Shown here: piece by piece, positions 24,455 through 35,622 of the stretch
Layout of the letters: the number at the start of each line of letters is the position of its first letter
Position numbering within the stretch: position 1 is the first letter of the stretch
Source: Hyphomicrobium_A sp963782555
GTDB lineage: Bacteria > Pseudomonadota > Alphaproteobacteria > Rhizobiales > Hyphomicrobiaceae
Assembly (NCBI GenBank): GCA_963782555.1
Contig: CAWAKB010000003.1
Coordinates: 434,001 to 498,000 of the forward strand
Direction of reading: 5' to 3'
Length of the DNA: 64,000 bases
Program-made: the position numbers and the translations under genes
Notes under the pieces: model-generated
The model's input: only the letters and a program-made list of their open reading frames with translations
The model's database searches: none
Told to the model about the DNA's origin: nothing

Positions 24455-24854
24455 GATCGATCTCTGATGGTTCGGCGGGCGCATAATGCGAAATAGAGCC
24501 CGCATGGCTGTACCGTCGCGCGGCCGAAAAGCGCGGCAGCGGTTTTTATTGGCGGGCCCATGGATAGTGGGGTGCCGGTCCGCTGCCAAGTTACTTATTT
24601 GAGAGTAGGGGCAGGCGCCCCGGCGCGGCGCCATTACGCTCGCCGATGCGTTGACAACCCCAGGGTGCGGTCCTTATGTCTCACCCGGCGGAGATCGGCC
24701 CGCCAAGGGCGCTCTCGACGCAGATCACGGCCCGTCAATTCGGGGCCGGAACCCTCCGGCGGATACGATGGCTCTCTAAGGCGGGCAGCTCCTAAAGACC
24801 GCGCGGGACCCGATGTCCCGCGACGATGCGCTGGGAATTTGAGGAACGTTACGA
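24455..24854. other. 400-bp intergenic region between divergent parvulin and secA genes
   Basis: No convincing gene is present. It must hold both divergent promoters. The best secA candidate is TTGACA at 24651-24656 with TATGTC at 24675-24680 (18-bp spacer), leaving a leader of about 165 nt that contains GC-rich hairpin potential around 24700-24770. I see no SecM-like leader peptide. Confidence 0.5.
24651..24680 (+). promoter_or_regulatory. secA: candidate secA promoter
   Basis: TTGACA at 24651-24656 and TATGTC at 24675-24680 are 18 bp apart on the plus strand. It is the only good -35 match in the region. The -10 is weak (four of six), as is common in GC-rich alphaproteobacteria. Confidence 0.4.
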
Positions 24855-27857
<3,003 letters not shown>

Positions 27858-27876
27858 GGGCGCTCGCGCGTTCGGC

Positions 27877-28395
27877 TTAGTCGCAGGGCACCGACAGCGT
27901 CATGCCGGCTGTGGGAAAATACTTCTTGCAGCCGACCTTCTGAGGGGCTTTGGGCTCGTCCTTCGCTGTCGTCCCGGAGGCGAGCGAGGCGCCGGAGATC
28001 GACGAGTTCTCGTTTTCGACGGTCTCTGTGTTCTCGGACGTACGCTTCTCGCCTGTCTTAGGCGTGTCGGCTGTGGCCTGCGAGATGCCGGAATTCTCGT
28101 TTTGAACGTCGCTCTGCTCTGGGCTGCTCTTGGCCGTGTCCGTGTCCGTCGCCTTGACGGCCGGCGTCTTGCGCTCCTTGGTCGCCCGTTCCACGCGCTT
28201 TTTCCGGTAGTGCTTTTTGCTGGATGAGCCCTGACCGTAGACCGGTGGGCTGTTCTGGCCGCCGGATTGAAAATTGGGTCCCACATAGAGTGGGCCGCCG
28301 TATCCGCGGCTTTCGTAGCTGGGGCCCTGGGCCGCGGCACAGACGGTCATCGCGGCGAGAAGGGCAACGGCAATTGCGACACGTGCCTTGACCAT
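27877..28395 (-). CDS. secreted low-complexity protein, unknown function
   Basis: A 172-residue protein with a signal peptide (VAIAVALLAAMTVCAAA) followed by Gly/Tyr/Ser-rich and then Ser/Thr/Glu-rich disordered sequence, with two partial repeats (ENENSxIS-like NENSGIS and NENSSIS). The last 25 residues are more ordered, with two cysteines (GCKKYF and VPCD end). It is convergent with secA, 19 bp apart. No family is recognised. Confidence 0.6.
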   Translation of the reverse strand: MVKARVAIAVALLAAMTVCAAAQGPSYESRGYGGPLYVGPNFQSGGQNSPPVYGQGSSSKKHYRKKRVERATKERKTPAVKATDTDTAKSSPEQSDVQNENSGISQATADTPKTGEKRTSENTETVENENSSISGASLASGTTAKDEPKAPQKVGCKKYFPTAGMTLSVPCD

Positions 28396-28625
28396 GGTCT
28401 CCTCCCGGTCGTGCTGCCTCAGCCGATCTTTTCTACGCTTCCTTGCTTGCCGAATATTATCCGAAGTCGGGGAATGTGGGAACGGTCGTGCTGACCGGTG
28501 GCAATTTCCCTGTCTTTTCTAGGTTCACCTTGTTGCGCCATAACGAGTTTGAAACCGCCAGCCCTGTTCACTTTGTGGGCCGGCGCGGCACCTGCGCCGG
28601 CCAGCCTTGGGACGAACGCCAAACC

Positions 28626-29468
28626 ATGAGGCAACTCATCCGCTTAGCGCAGCGCCTGGCGATCTTCGGCATCGGCGTCTTGAGCGTCTGGCTGATCGTA
28701 TTCGTGGTCTTCGATTTTGCCGACCAGCGCTTGCCATGGTTTATCGCGCTCGCCGCGACGTATGCCGTCGCCGCCTATGTCATCCTCCCCTATGCCGTAC
28801 GCATGGGGCTCAAGATCCTGCAGCGCCGCCACGTGCCGCGCTTCACGCTCACGCCCGACGGGCTGCCGGGCGATCCGGTGAATGTCGCGTTGATCGGCAC
28901 ATATGAGCAGCTGCGCTTGGCCTTCGCCGCCGCCGGCTGGACCGAAGCCGATCCGCTGAGCTTGAGAAGCGCCTGGCACATGGCGCGTGCCTTCGTGCTC
29001 GACCGGCCGTATCCGACCGCGCCGTTCAGCACGCTCTTTCTCTTTGGGCGCGGCCAGGACATCGGCTTTCAGCAGGCGGTTGGCGGCAGCCCCCGCAAAC
29101 GCCACCACGTGCGCTTTTGGGCCAAGAGCCTCGGCGCTATCGAGTCCAGCGCCGACATGGCGAGCTTCTGGTTCAACACGGATCGGCCCGACGAGGAGAG
29201 CAGCGTGCTGTGGGTCGGGGCCGGCACCAAGGACACCGGGTTCTCGCTCACGCGGCTGACCTTCCAGGTCACGCATGCGACCGACTCCGACACCAATGCC
29301 GAGCGCGCCTACATCGTCGAGGCCTTGCGCAGCTGCGGTTCTATTGCCGACGTGACGCTCTATCAGACCGGCGATCGCTTGATGGCCAGCGACGTGAACC
29401 ACTACGTGACGGACGGTGACGTCGCGGTCGCGGAATTGGTGGATCGGGCGCCTGCCGCTATGCGATGA
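28626..29468 (+). CDS. LssY_C domain membrane protein
   Basis: A 280-residue protein with two N-terminal membrane helices (about residues 10-33 and 40-62). The rest is an LssY_C-type domain: DPVNVALIGTYEQLRLAFAA, AGWTEADPLSLRSAW, YPTAPFSTLFLFGRGQDIGF and KRHHVRFW. The domain is named after the C terminus of LssY of the Legionella lss locus, and its biochemical role is unknown. ATG 28626 was chosen because the first helix starts at once. Its last 11 bp overlap the 3' end of the opposite-strand GGDEF-EAL gene. Confidence 0.8.
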   Translation: MRQLIRLAQRLAIFGIGVLSVWLIVFVVFDFADQRLPWFIALAATYAVAAYVILPYAVRMGLKILQRRHVPRFTLTPDGLPGDPVNVALIGTYEQLRLAFAAAGWTEADPLSLRSAWHMARAFVLDRPYPTAPFSTLFLFGRGQDIGFQQAVGGSPRKRHHVRFWAKSLGAIESSADMASFWFNTDRPDEESSVLWVGAGTKDTGFSLTRLTFQVTHATDSDTNAERAYIVEALRSCGSIADVTLYQTGDRLMASDVNHYVTDGDVAVAELVDRAPAAMR

Positions 29469-31980
29469 GCGCGCGAAGGTCTTGGCGCAGGAAGCCCGGG
29501 ACGCTTGCGCACTCCAACGGCTTTGCGAACAGGAATCCCTGCATGCTGTCGCAACCCATGGCGCGCAGAAGTGCAAGTTGGGATCCCGTTTCGACGCCCT
29601 CGATGGTGATCTCGAGCCCGAGACTTTGTCCCAGTTGCGCGATCGTGCGAACGATCGCCATGTTGTCGGGGCTGGTTTCCATGTCGCGTACAAACGACCG
29701 ATCCACCTTCAGCCGGTCGATCGGAAATCTCTTGATGTGGGTGAGGGAGCCGAACCCCGTTCCGAAATCATCGAGGGCAATTTCCACGCCCATATCATGA
29801 AGCTTCTGCAGCGCGTCGGAAACGCCTATCGCGCTGCGGCCGAGGAACACGTGCTCGGTCACCTCAACGCAAATTCGCTCAGGCCCGACGCCATAACGGC
29901 CGAGCGTCTCCTCCACCAGCTCCGCAAAGCCTCCGAGCGCAAAGTCGGCCGAGGTGACATTGATTGCCACGCGTCCGAAGTCGAGCCCTGCCTGCTCCCA
30001 GGCGGCGATCTGCCGGACCATCCGATCCAATACCCACTTGCCGATTTCCGACGCCGTCTTGGGATCCTCGAACACTTCCTCAAAATCGCCCGGTGACAGT
30101 CGCCCACGCTGGGGATGGTTCCAGCGCAGAAGCGCTTCGAAGCTGACGGGCCTCGAATAGCTCAAGGACACGATCGGTTGATAGAGCAGGCAGAATGCAT
30201 TGGTCGCGATGGCAGATTGGATGTCTTGGTGGAGTTGGTAGGTCTTCTCGACCGCCGTTCGCATTTCAGGCGCATAAAGGCGGAACCTGTCGCGCCCATG
30301 TTCCTTGGCGCAATAGAGGGCCAGGTCCGCATTCTTGAGCAATTCGCTCGCCGTCGTGGCGTCGGAAGGGAAAATGGTCAGCCCCAGGCTTATCGTGCAC
30401 CTGTGCCGTACGCCATTGAGCAATACCGGCTCCTCCATGGTGGCAAAGATCGCCTCGACCGCCCGGTTGAGCCATGATCCATCGCTGCGCGCGGAAATCA
30501 TCACGGCAAACTCATCGCCACCGAGACGCGCCACCGTCCCGAAGGGCTTCAGCACAAGATCGAGCCGCGACGCGACCTGCTTCAAGAGCTCGTCGCCGGC
30601 AGCATGACCCAGGATGTCGTTCGTCTCCTTGAATCGATCGAGGTCGATCAGGCCAACGGCAAATTGCTCGCCTTTCTCTTCGGCAGACTCCAGCCAGCAC
30701 TTCAAGTTCTCGTGGAACTGAAACCGATTCGGCAACTCGGTGAGGCTATCCAGCTTTGCCAGACGCCACAGCTGCTGCTCGAGCTTCTTTCGTTCGGAGA
30801 TCTCCTCGGTCAGCATCATCATGCCGCCGATGGTCTTGTCCTCAAGATACCAAGGCCGCACCTCCCAGCGTATGATGTTCACGGAACCATCGGCCCGGTA
30901 GAAATACTCCTCAGGTGAGTGTTCCGTCGCTCCCCCCAGGATTCTCCTGTGCTTGGCCTTCCAGTGCGGTGGAATTTCGGGGAATACGTCGTAGTGGTAG
31001 CGGCCGACCAGGGATTCATCAGGAAGATTGTAGTCCTGAAGCCAGCGATCGGAGTGGGCCACGTACCGCATTTCCATGTCGAACATCGCCACCGCCGCCG
31101 GTGCGTGCTTGATAAAGGTCTCGAGCCTGGCATGGGCCCGCTGCAGTTCCTGCTCCGCCAGCCGGCGATCGGTTACGTCGACGTATGTATTAAGGTGGCC
31201 GCCTCCCGGAATGGGGACGCAGCGGATCTCGAGCACCTTGCCGGTGAGCTCCTGCCTTTCATCGATGTTAGGCACGGGGCTGAGCAGCGTCCTGAGCCGG
31301 TTGGCGATGACAGCTTCGACATCTCCGGGGCCATAGTCACCGCGTCCGGCCCGAAAGCGAACCAACTTTTCCAAAGGCGGGTGCGGATCGGAAAAAAGGG
31401 ATTCGGGCATGTCCAGCAGCGTCCGATAGAGCTTGTTGCTGGCGGCTAGCCGGAAGTCGCGACCGATCAGCGCGATGCCACCGGGGAAGTTGTCGATCAT
31501 CACCTGCAGCGTGTCGGCCTGCTCTCGTATCGGCGTGATGTCGGTGCTGATTGTGATGAAGTGATCGATCGTGCCTTGCGGATTGAAGCGGGGGATGACG
31601 ATCGACTCGAACCAGATTTCGCTGCCGCTCTTCGAGCGGTCGCAGAACTCGCCGCGCCACGTCTTGCCATCGAGGACTGTTGTCCACATTTGCTCGATGA
31701 ACTCGTGCGAGTGCCGGCCGGAGCTCAGCAGGTCGTAGTGCTGTCCGGTGAGCTCGCGTTCGCTGTACCCGGTGACGTCGCAGAACCGCTGGTTGACCTC
31801 CAACAACCGCCCATTGGAATCCGTTACGGTTATGCAGAAATGCTCGTCGAGTGCTTGCCGGTAGGCATCCAGCCGATCAGGTGTCTCGCGTGAGGCGACG
31901 GTTGGGCGCGATGCGTGCGACATTCGACGCATCGGCGATCGGAACAATTCGCCAATTCTTGTAGTTAGTTTTGAGAGCAC
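29458..31980 (-). CDS. PAS-GGDEF-EAL cyclic-di-GMP signalling protein
   Basis: An 840-residue soluble sensor and enzyme for cyclic-di-GMP turnover. There are three PAS-type domains (about 40-150, 155-275 and 285-400), a GGDEF domain (about 405-570, intact RLGGDEFAV at 485-493) and an EAL domain (about 580-830). The EAL core looks complete: FEALLRW, INVTSADF, CVEVTEHVF, LDDFGTGFGSL, LKVDRSF, IEGVET. No RxxD inhibitory site precedes GGDEF. Both activities are therefore possible, and the PAS domains probably sense a small ligand or redox state. No transmembrane helix is seen. The start is GTG 31980 with GGAG six bases upstream. Confidence 0.93.
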   Translation of the reverse strand: MLSKLTTRIGELFRSPMRRMSHASRPTVASRETPDRLDAYRQALDEHFCITVTDSNGRLLEVNQRFCDVTGYSERELTGQHYDLLSSGRHSHEFIEQMWTTVLDGKTWRGEFCDRSKSGSEIWFESIVIPRFNPQGTIDHFITISTDITPIREQADTLQVMIDNFPGGIALIGRDFRLAASNKLYRTLLDMPESLFSDPHPPLEKLVRFRAGRGDYGPGDVEAVIANRLRTLLSPVPNIDERQELTGKVLEIRCVPIPGGGHLNTYVDVTDRRLAEQELQRAHARLETFIKHAPAAVAMFDMEMRYVAHSDRWLQDYNLPDESLVGRYHYDVFPEIPPHWKAKHRRILGGATEHSPEEYFYRADGSVNIIRWEVRPWYLEDKTIGGMMMLTEEISERKKLEQQLWRLAKLDSLTELPNRFQFHENLKCWLESAEEKGEQFAVGLIDLDRFKETNDILGHAAGDELLKQVASRLDLVLKPFGTVARLGGDEFAVMISARSDGSWLNRAVEAIFATMEEPVLLNGVRHRCTISLGLTIFPSDATTASELLKNADLALYCAKEHGRDRFRLYAPEMRTAVEKTYQLHQDIQSAIATNAFCLLYQPIVSLSYSRPVSFEALLRWNHPQRGRLSPGDFEEVFEDPKTASEIGKWVLDRMVRQIAAWEQAGLDFGRVAINVTSADFALGGFAELVEETLGRYGVGPERICVEVTEHVFLGRSAIGVSDALQKLHDMGVEIALDDFGTGFGSLTHIKRFPIDRLKVDRSFVRDMETSPDNMAIVRTIAQLGQSLGLEITIEGVETGSQLALLRAMGCDSMQGFLFAKPLECASVPGFLRQDLRALIA

Positions 31981-31994
31981 TTTATGCTCCGGCC

Positions 31995-32153
31995 AAATTT
32001 GCCGCGATTAGAGCGGCCAAACCTTAAGCAGGTCTTGGTGCCGAAGTTTTGGGGCTCGGCAGGGTGTGCATCAGCGTCTTCAGCGGTTTCAGGGCAGATT
32101 CTTGCCGGTGCGGCCAATGTCAGTCAGCGGATGGACTGGCCGCTGATTTTTTT
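31995..32153 (+). ncRNA. candidate small RNA ending in an orphan intrinsic terminator
   Basis: A good plus-strand terminator (32124-32153) lies between two minus-strand genes, and no plus-strand gene precedes it for 2.6 kb. A weak promoter-like pair (TTGTAG 31959-31964, TATGCT 31983-31988, 18-bp spacer) would start a transcript near 31995. The transcript would be about 160 nt with GCCGC/GCGGC stem potential near 32000-32020 and no open frame of note. The 5' end is inferred; only the terminator is firm. Confidence 0.4.
32124..32153 (+). terminator. intrinsic terminator without an upstream gene
   Basis: TCAGCGG (32124-32130) pairs with CCGCTGA (32140-32146) over a 9-nt loop, followed at once by seven T residues (32147-32153). 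The opposite orientation lacks a T tract, so it works for plus-strand transcripts only. Confidence 0.8.
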
Positions 32154-32262
32154 AAAAGTTACAAATGTTGCTTGTTTCAGGGAGGCGCGCGCTGGCGTCA
32201 TTTCAAAGACGCGCGCCGCACTCGGAGAGTGGGCGGACGCCTGTTGGCGAAGTCGTCCAATC

Positions 32263-33381
32263 TCACTCCGCCGTCAGCGCAATATCGAGGTCGGCGACCT
32301 CACCCTTGAACTCCGAAACCTCAAAAAGTCCAAAGCACGGTCGGGCCCCGGGTGCCGGTCCCTGCCCGACGGCGAGACGCTTTGCCAGAATGACCGACGC
32401 GATCGCCGGCACGTAGGGCCCGTCTCCGGAGCGCGCAATGAGATGCCAGGAAAGCTCCTTCGATGCCCCGTTGCGATCGCGGCCCCTCAGGATAACGAAC
32501 ATGCCGCCGCGGTCGGATCCGAGAAAGCGCAGCGTCTGCTTGGCGTCAAGGAGCGGCGCGGCAAGCGATCCGAGATTGCGCACGAGGCCGGCGCGCACCA
32601 GCCACGACAGAGACCATAGCCCCAAGTGGAACAGCCCGACCTCGAGACCGGCCGAGAAGCGCACCGTTTGCAGCGCGGGATAGCGCGCCGGCAAGAGATC
32701 GAGGTCGGGGACGTCGACGCTCCCCATCCACCGCGCGCCGATCTCGGGGAAGCGGTGTCGATGCAAGCCCTGCCAGCCGTAGACAGTGTGGCGCTCCCCG
32801 CTTCTCAGCTCGGTGTGCGGCTTGCCGGCTTGGGAGACAATCGAGGCCGCGGTCGCCGCTCCAGGATCGAAGCTGTTTCCCGGCGAGATGCCGATCTCGA
32901 CCGCATCGAGGCGATCAAATTCGCGGGCAAACTCCTGCACAACGGCTGACGACAGGCCCGGCACGGAGCTCGCTCCGCTGATGACGGCGACGCCTGCGTG
33001 CTTGGCCTGCGCATCGAGAGCCGTGATGCCCGTAACAAAGGCCCGCGCATCCGCCAGATCGACATAGTGGCTGCCGGCGTCGATCGCGGCGCGCGCTAAG
33101 CCATAATCCTGCGCCTGGAAGGGACCGGATGCATTGATCACGACCCGAGCGCCAAGCGTGCGGATCATCTCTGCGCTCACTGTTGCCGCATCGAGCCGAG
33201 TGTGCGTGACGCTTGCCCGCGCTCCGGTCGCCAGGGTTCCGGCGCAAGCGGCAGCCTTGTCTGATGAACGTCCGGCGATGATGATCTCAAGGCCCGGCTC
33301 GCGTGCGAGCCGCTCTGCCGCACGCGCCCCGAAGGCGCCGTAGCCGCCGACCATGAGAATGCGTGTCACGGCCCCGTGCAT
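32263..33381 (-). CDS. saccharopine dehydrogenase-like NAD(P)-binding protein
   Basis: A 372-residue oxidoreductase-like protein. It begins with a Rossmann motif (ILMVGGYGAFGARAAERLAR) and has IIIAGRSSDKAAA, VVINASGPFQAQDYGLARAA, and AGSHYVDLADARAFVTGITA, all typical of the saccharopine dehydrogenase/trans-enoyl-reductase-like family. The C-terminal half is variable in this group and the substrate is unknown. The gene is followed on the same strand by a 280-bp gap and the GGDEF-EAL gene, and preceded by the YafK-like array 23 bp upstream, which may share its transcript. Confidence 0.85.
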   Translation of the reverse strand: MHGAVTRILMVGGYGAFGARAAERLAREPGLEIIIAGRSSDKAAACAGTLATGARASVTHTRLDAATVSAEMIRTLGARVVINASGPFQAQDYGLARAAIDAGSHYVDLADARAFVTGITALDAQAKHAGVAVISGASSVPGLSSAVVQEFAREFDRLDAVEIGISPGNSFDPGAATAASIVSQAGKPHTELRSGERHTVYGWQGLHRHRFPEIGARWMGSVDVPDLDLLPARYPALQTVRFSAGLEVGLFHLGLWSLSWLVRAGLVRNLGSLAAPLLDAKQTLRFLGSDRGGMFVILRGRDRNGASKELSWHLIARSGDGPYVPAIASVILAKRLAVGQGPAPGARPCFGLFEVSEFKGEVADLDIALTAE

Positions 33382-33403
33382 CGCACGAGCGCGCCGGTCT
33401 GCG

Positions 33404-34615
33404 CTAGTAGCGATGCCGCCGCCGCTGCTGACGTTTGTGGTACCGCCTCTTGTAGTGCTTCTTCTTGACGACCGGCGGATCCAGAGCGACGGAAGCCTTC
33501 TGCAGGAGCCGCTCGCGCAGTGCTGCGTACTTGCGGCAACTGGGCAGAGCCAGTGAGCAGGCCAGCGGTCGCATCAGCGCCGGATTCGCGCCCGGTACAA
33601 AGTACCTGGGCGCGAGCTGCTGCATGGAATCCGGCCCCCGCTCGATCAGATTTCCATGCGCAAGTGCGCCCAGCTGCGCGCCGGCAAGCGCCAGCTGCGT
33701 CTTTTCCGGGGATGGCAACGGGCCGGCTTCTTCGGCAACGCTGGACTTGATCTGCGCCAGCTCCTCGAGCACCGTCAGCGTTCTCGGGCATACCGCGATG
33801 GGTGTGGGGTTGGCGGCCTCCAGCGCGTCAGTCGCCTCAAAGTCATAGCGGCTGCCGCATACGCTGATGCGCGGCGGTCGTCGGGTGCGCTCGAAAAGGT
33901 CGTATCCTTGCTTGAGGTTGCGCCAGAACGACCGCAACGGGGGCGTGTCGTAGCGCGCCATGTTCGCGTCCGTCATGCGGAAAGGGAACACGTGGATGGG
34001 GACATAGGCTTGGCCGGCATCGAGGGCGCGCACGGCGAGCGCATGAATCTCTTTGTTCACGCCATTGGTCATGGCGAAGCAGCCGATCGAGGCGCAACCG
34101 CCGTGGATGAGGATGTAGGAGCCGGTGCGCGCGTGCAGCGTATCGAACGAGTTCGGAAAGCCGATATTGAGGGATTTGGGCCAGCGGGCCCCGCCGGGGT
34201 TCGCCTGCGGAAGCGTCACCGTGTAGAAGCCTTCCGGCGCCTGCCGGTCGCCTTCCCTGAGCTTGGGCCCGAGCGTACCCGACCAGTAGCAGACCGGATA
34301 GGTCGCAAAGAGCGCGTAGCGGCCGCCGCCTCCCCTGTTGATCCAGACCTCGAGCTCCGACTCGGCCTTGAAGATCCGGATCAGGATCGCTGCGTCCTCG
34401 GGCACGCCTTTCTTGGCGAGGCGCTCATCCAGATGCGACAGGTCCGGCGTGCCGGGCAGCGGCAGCTTGCCGTCGGCGGCCGCGCGCTTGTGTTCGGCGC
34501 GTACGGAAAGGTCTCCCGTCGGCAGCGCCAGCGCAGACTGGGCGAATGCCAGAGTGACGACCCCGGCGCATAGCGCTCGAACGACGCGGCTTGAGCGCGT
34601 GAGAGCCCACGTCAT
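33404..34615 (-). CDS. YafK-like L,D-transpeptidase-fold protein (copy 3 of 3)
   Basis: A 403-residue exported protein of the YafK family (murein L,D-transpeptidase fold; E. coli YafK/DpaA acts as an amidase releasing Braun lipoprotein). It has a signal peptide (VVRALCAGVVTLAFAQSALA). The domain at about 70-260 shows IRIFKAESELEVW, YPVCYWSGTLGPKLREGD, RQAPEGFYTV, and the active-site HGGCASIGCFAMT with His171 and Cys179. It differs from its two paralogues by about 140 extra C-terminal residues ending in KKKHYKRRYHKRQQRRRHRY, a very basic tail. ATG 34615 starts at the signal peptide. Confidence 0.88.
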   Translation of the reverse strand: MTWALTRSSRVVRALCAGVVTLAFAQSALALPTGDLSVRAEHKRAAADGKLPLPGTPDLSHLDERLAKKGVPEDAAILIRIFKAESELEVWINRGGGGRYALFATYPVCYWSGTLGPKLREGDRQAPEGFYTVTLPQANPGGARWPKSLNIGFPNSFDTLHARTGSYILIHGGCASIGCFAMTNGVNKEIHALAVRALDAGQAYVPIHVFPFRMTDANMARYDTPPLRSFWRNLKQGYDLFERTRRPPRISVCGSRYDFEATDALEAANPTPIAVCPRTLTVLEELAQIKSSVAEEAGPLPSPEKTQLALAGAQLGALAHGNLIERGPDSMQQLAPRYFVPGANPALMRPLACSLALPSCRKYAALRERLLQKASVALDPPVVKKKHYKRRYHKRQQRRRHRY

Positions 34616-34764
34616 CGGGTTGCGTCTCCTAAGTTCCCCCGGTCTCGACCCGATGCGCGCGGCAGCGGGTTTCCACGCCGCATTCAAGTGTGGCTCCGCG
34701 CTATGATCAACTCCCCGCGCGCCGCCGCGGCGATATTTCGCGAACATTTGGAGCACGAGGGCCA

Positions 34765-35619
34765 TCAGCTCGCCCCGGAGGTGGCGGGGCATCCTTCCGC
34801 GATGGGGGCGCTGCCGTCCTTATCCCCGCCGGCTGCCTGAAATGCGTAGTTACCGTGACATACGCGTACGTCAGGCGGTACATGCCCGTGCTCAAACGCG
34901 TCATAACCGGCCTTCAACTGGCGCCAGAAGGTCGCCTCGGGCACATACGCGTGGCGGGCCATGTTGGTGTCCGTCATCCGGAACGGAAAGACCTGCGCCT
35001 GAAAGCGCTTCTGGCCTGCGTCCAAGGCCGCGGTTACGAGGGTCCAGATCTCGTCGATCACCGGGTCGGTCATGGCATAGCAGCCGATCGAGCGGCAATC
35101 GCCATGCACCATCAGAAGCGAGCCGGTGCGGCCGTGCGCGCGGTCGAAGGTGTTGGGGTAGCCGAGATTGAACGAGCGATGATACTTGCTCGCGGGATTG
35201 AGCGCCGCTTTGTCGACCGTATAGAAGCCTTCCGGCGCCTGCCGGTCGCCCTGGCGCAGCTTCGGTCCCAGCCCGCCCGACCACATGCAGATCGGGTAGG
35301 TGGCAAAGCGCTCGAAATGGTCGCCGCGCTTGAGCCAGACCTCGAGCTCGAACTCGCGTTTGAAGATGCGCACGAATACCGGTGCCCCAAGGCGCATGTT
35401 GCGTGCAGCAAGGCGAGCAGAGAGATCCTGCAAGTCGGGCGTGCCGGGAAGCGTTTTGCCGGCCGCATAAAGCCCCCAGTTGCGCGCCTTGCTGGCGTAG
35501 ATCATTTCGTCTTCGATCATGGCGAAGATCCGCGGCCAGAAGGCGAAGACGACGCCACCGGCGACAGCGATCAGCACACCGAGAAGAAGGATCGCCGTCA
35601 GGGAGCGGCTCTTGCGCAT
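34765..35619 (-). CDS. YafK-like L,D-transpeptidase-fold protein (copy 2 of 3)
   Basis: A 284-residue protein with an N-terminal membrane anchor (LTAILLLGVLIAVAGGVVFAF) rather than a cleavable signal. The family motifs are RIFKREFELEVWLKRGD, YPICMWSGGLGPKLRQGD, RQAPEGFYTV and HGDCRSIGCYAMT (His172, Cys180). Its start lies three bases after the stop of copy 1 on the same strand, so the two are co-transcribed. The short C terminus lacks the basic tail of copy 3. Confidence 0.9.
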   Translation of the reverse strand: MRKSRSLTAILLLGVLIAVAGGVVFAFWPRIFAMIEDEMIYASKARNWGLYAAGKTLPGTPDLQDLSARLAARNMRLGAPVFVRIFKREFELEVWLKRGDHFERFATYPICMWSGGLGPKLRQGDRQAPEGFYTVDKAALNPASKYHRSFNLGYPNTFDRAHGRTGSLLMVHGDCRSIGCYAMTDPVIDEIWTLVTAALDAGQKRFQAQVFPFRMTDTNMARHAYVPEATFWRQLKAGYDAFEHGHVPPDVRVCHGNYAFQAAGGDKDGSAPIAEGCPATSGAS

Positions 35620-35622
35620 GCC

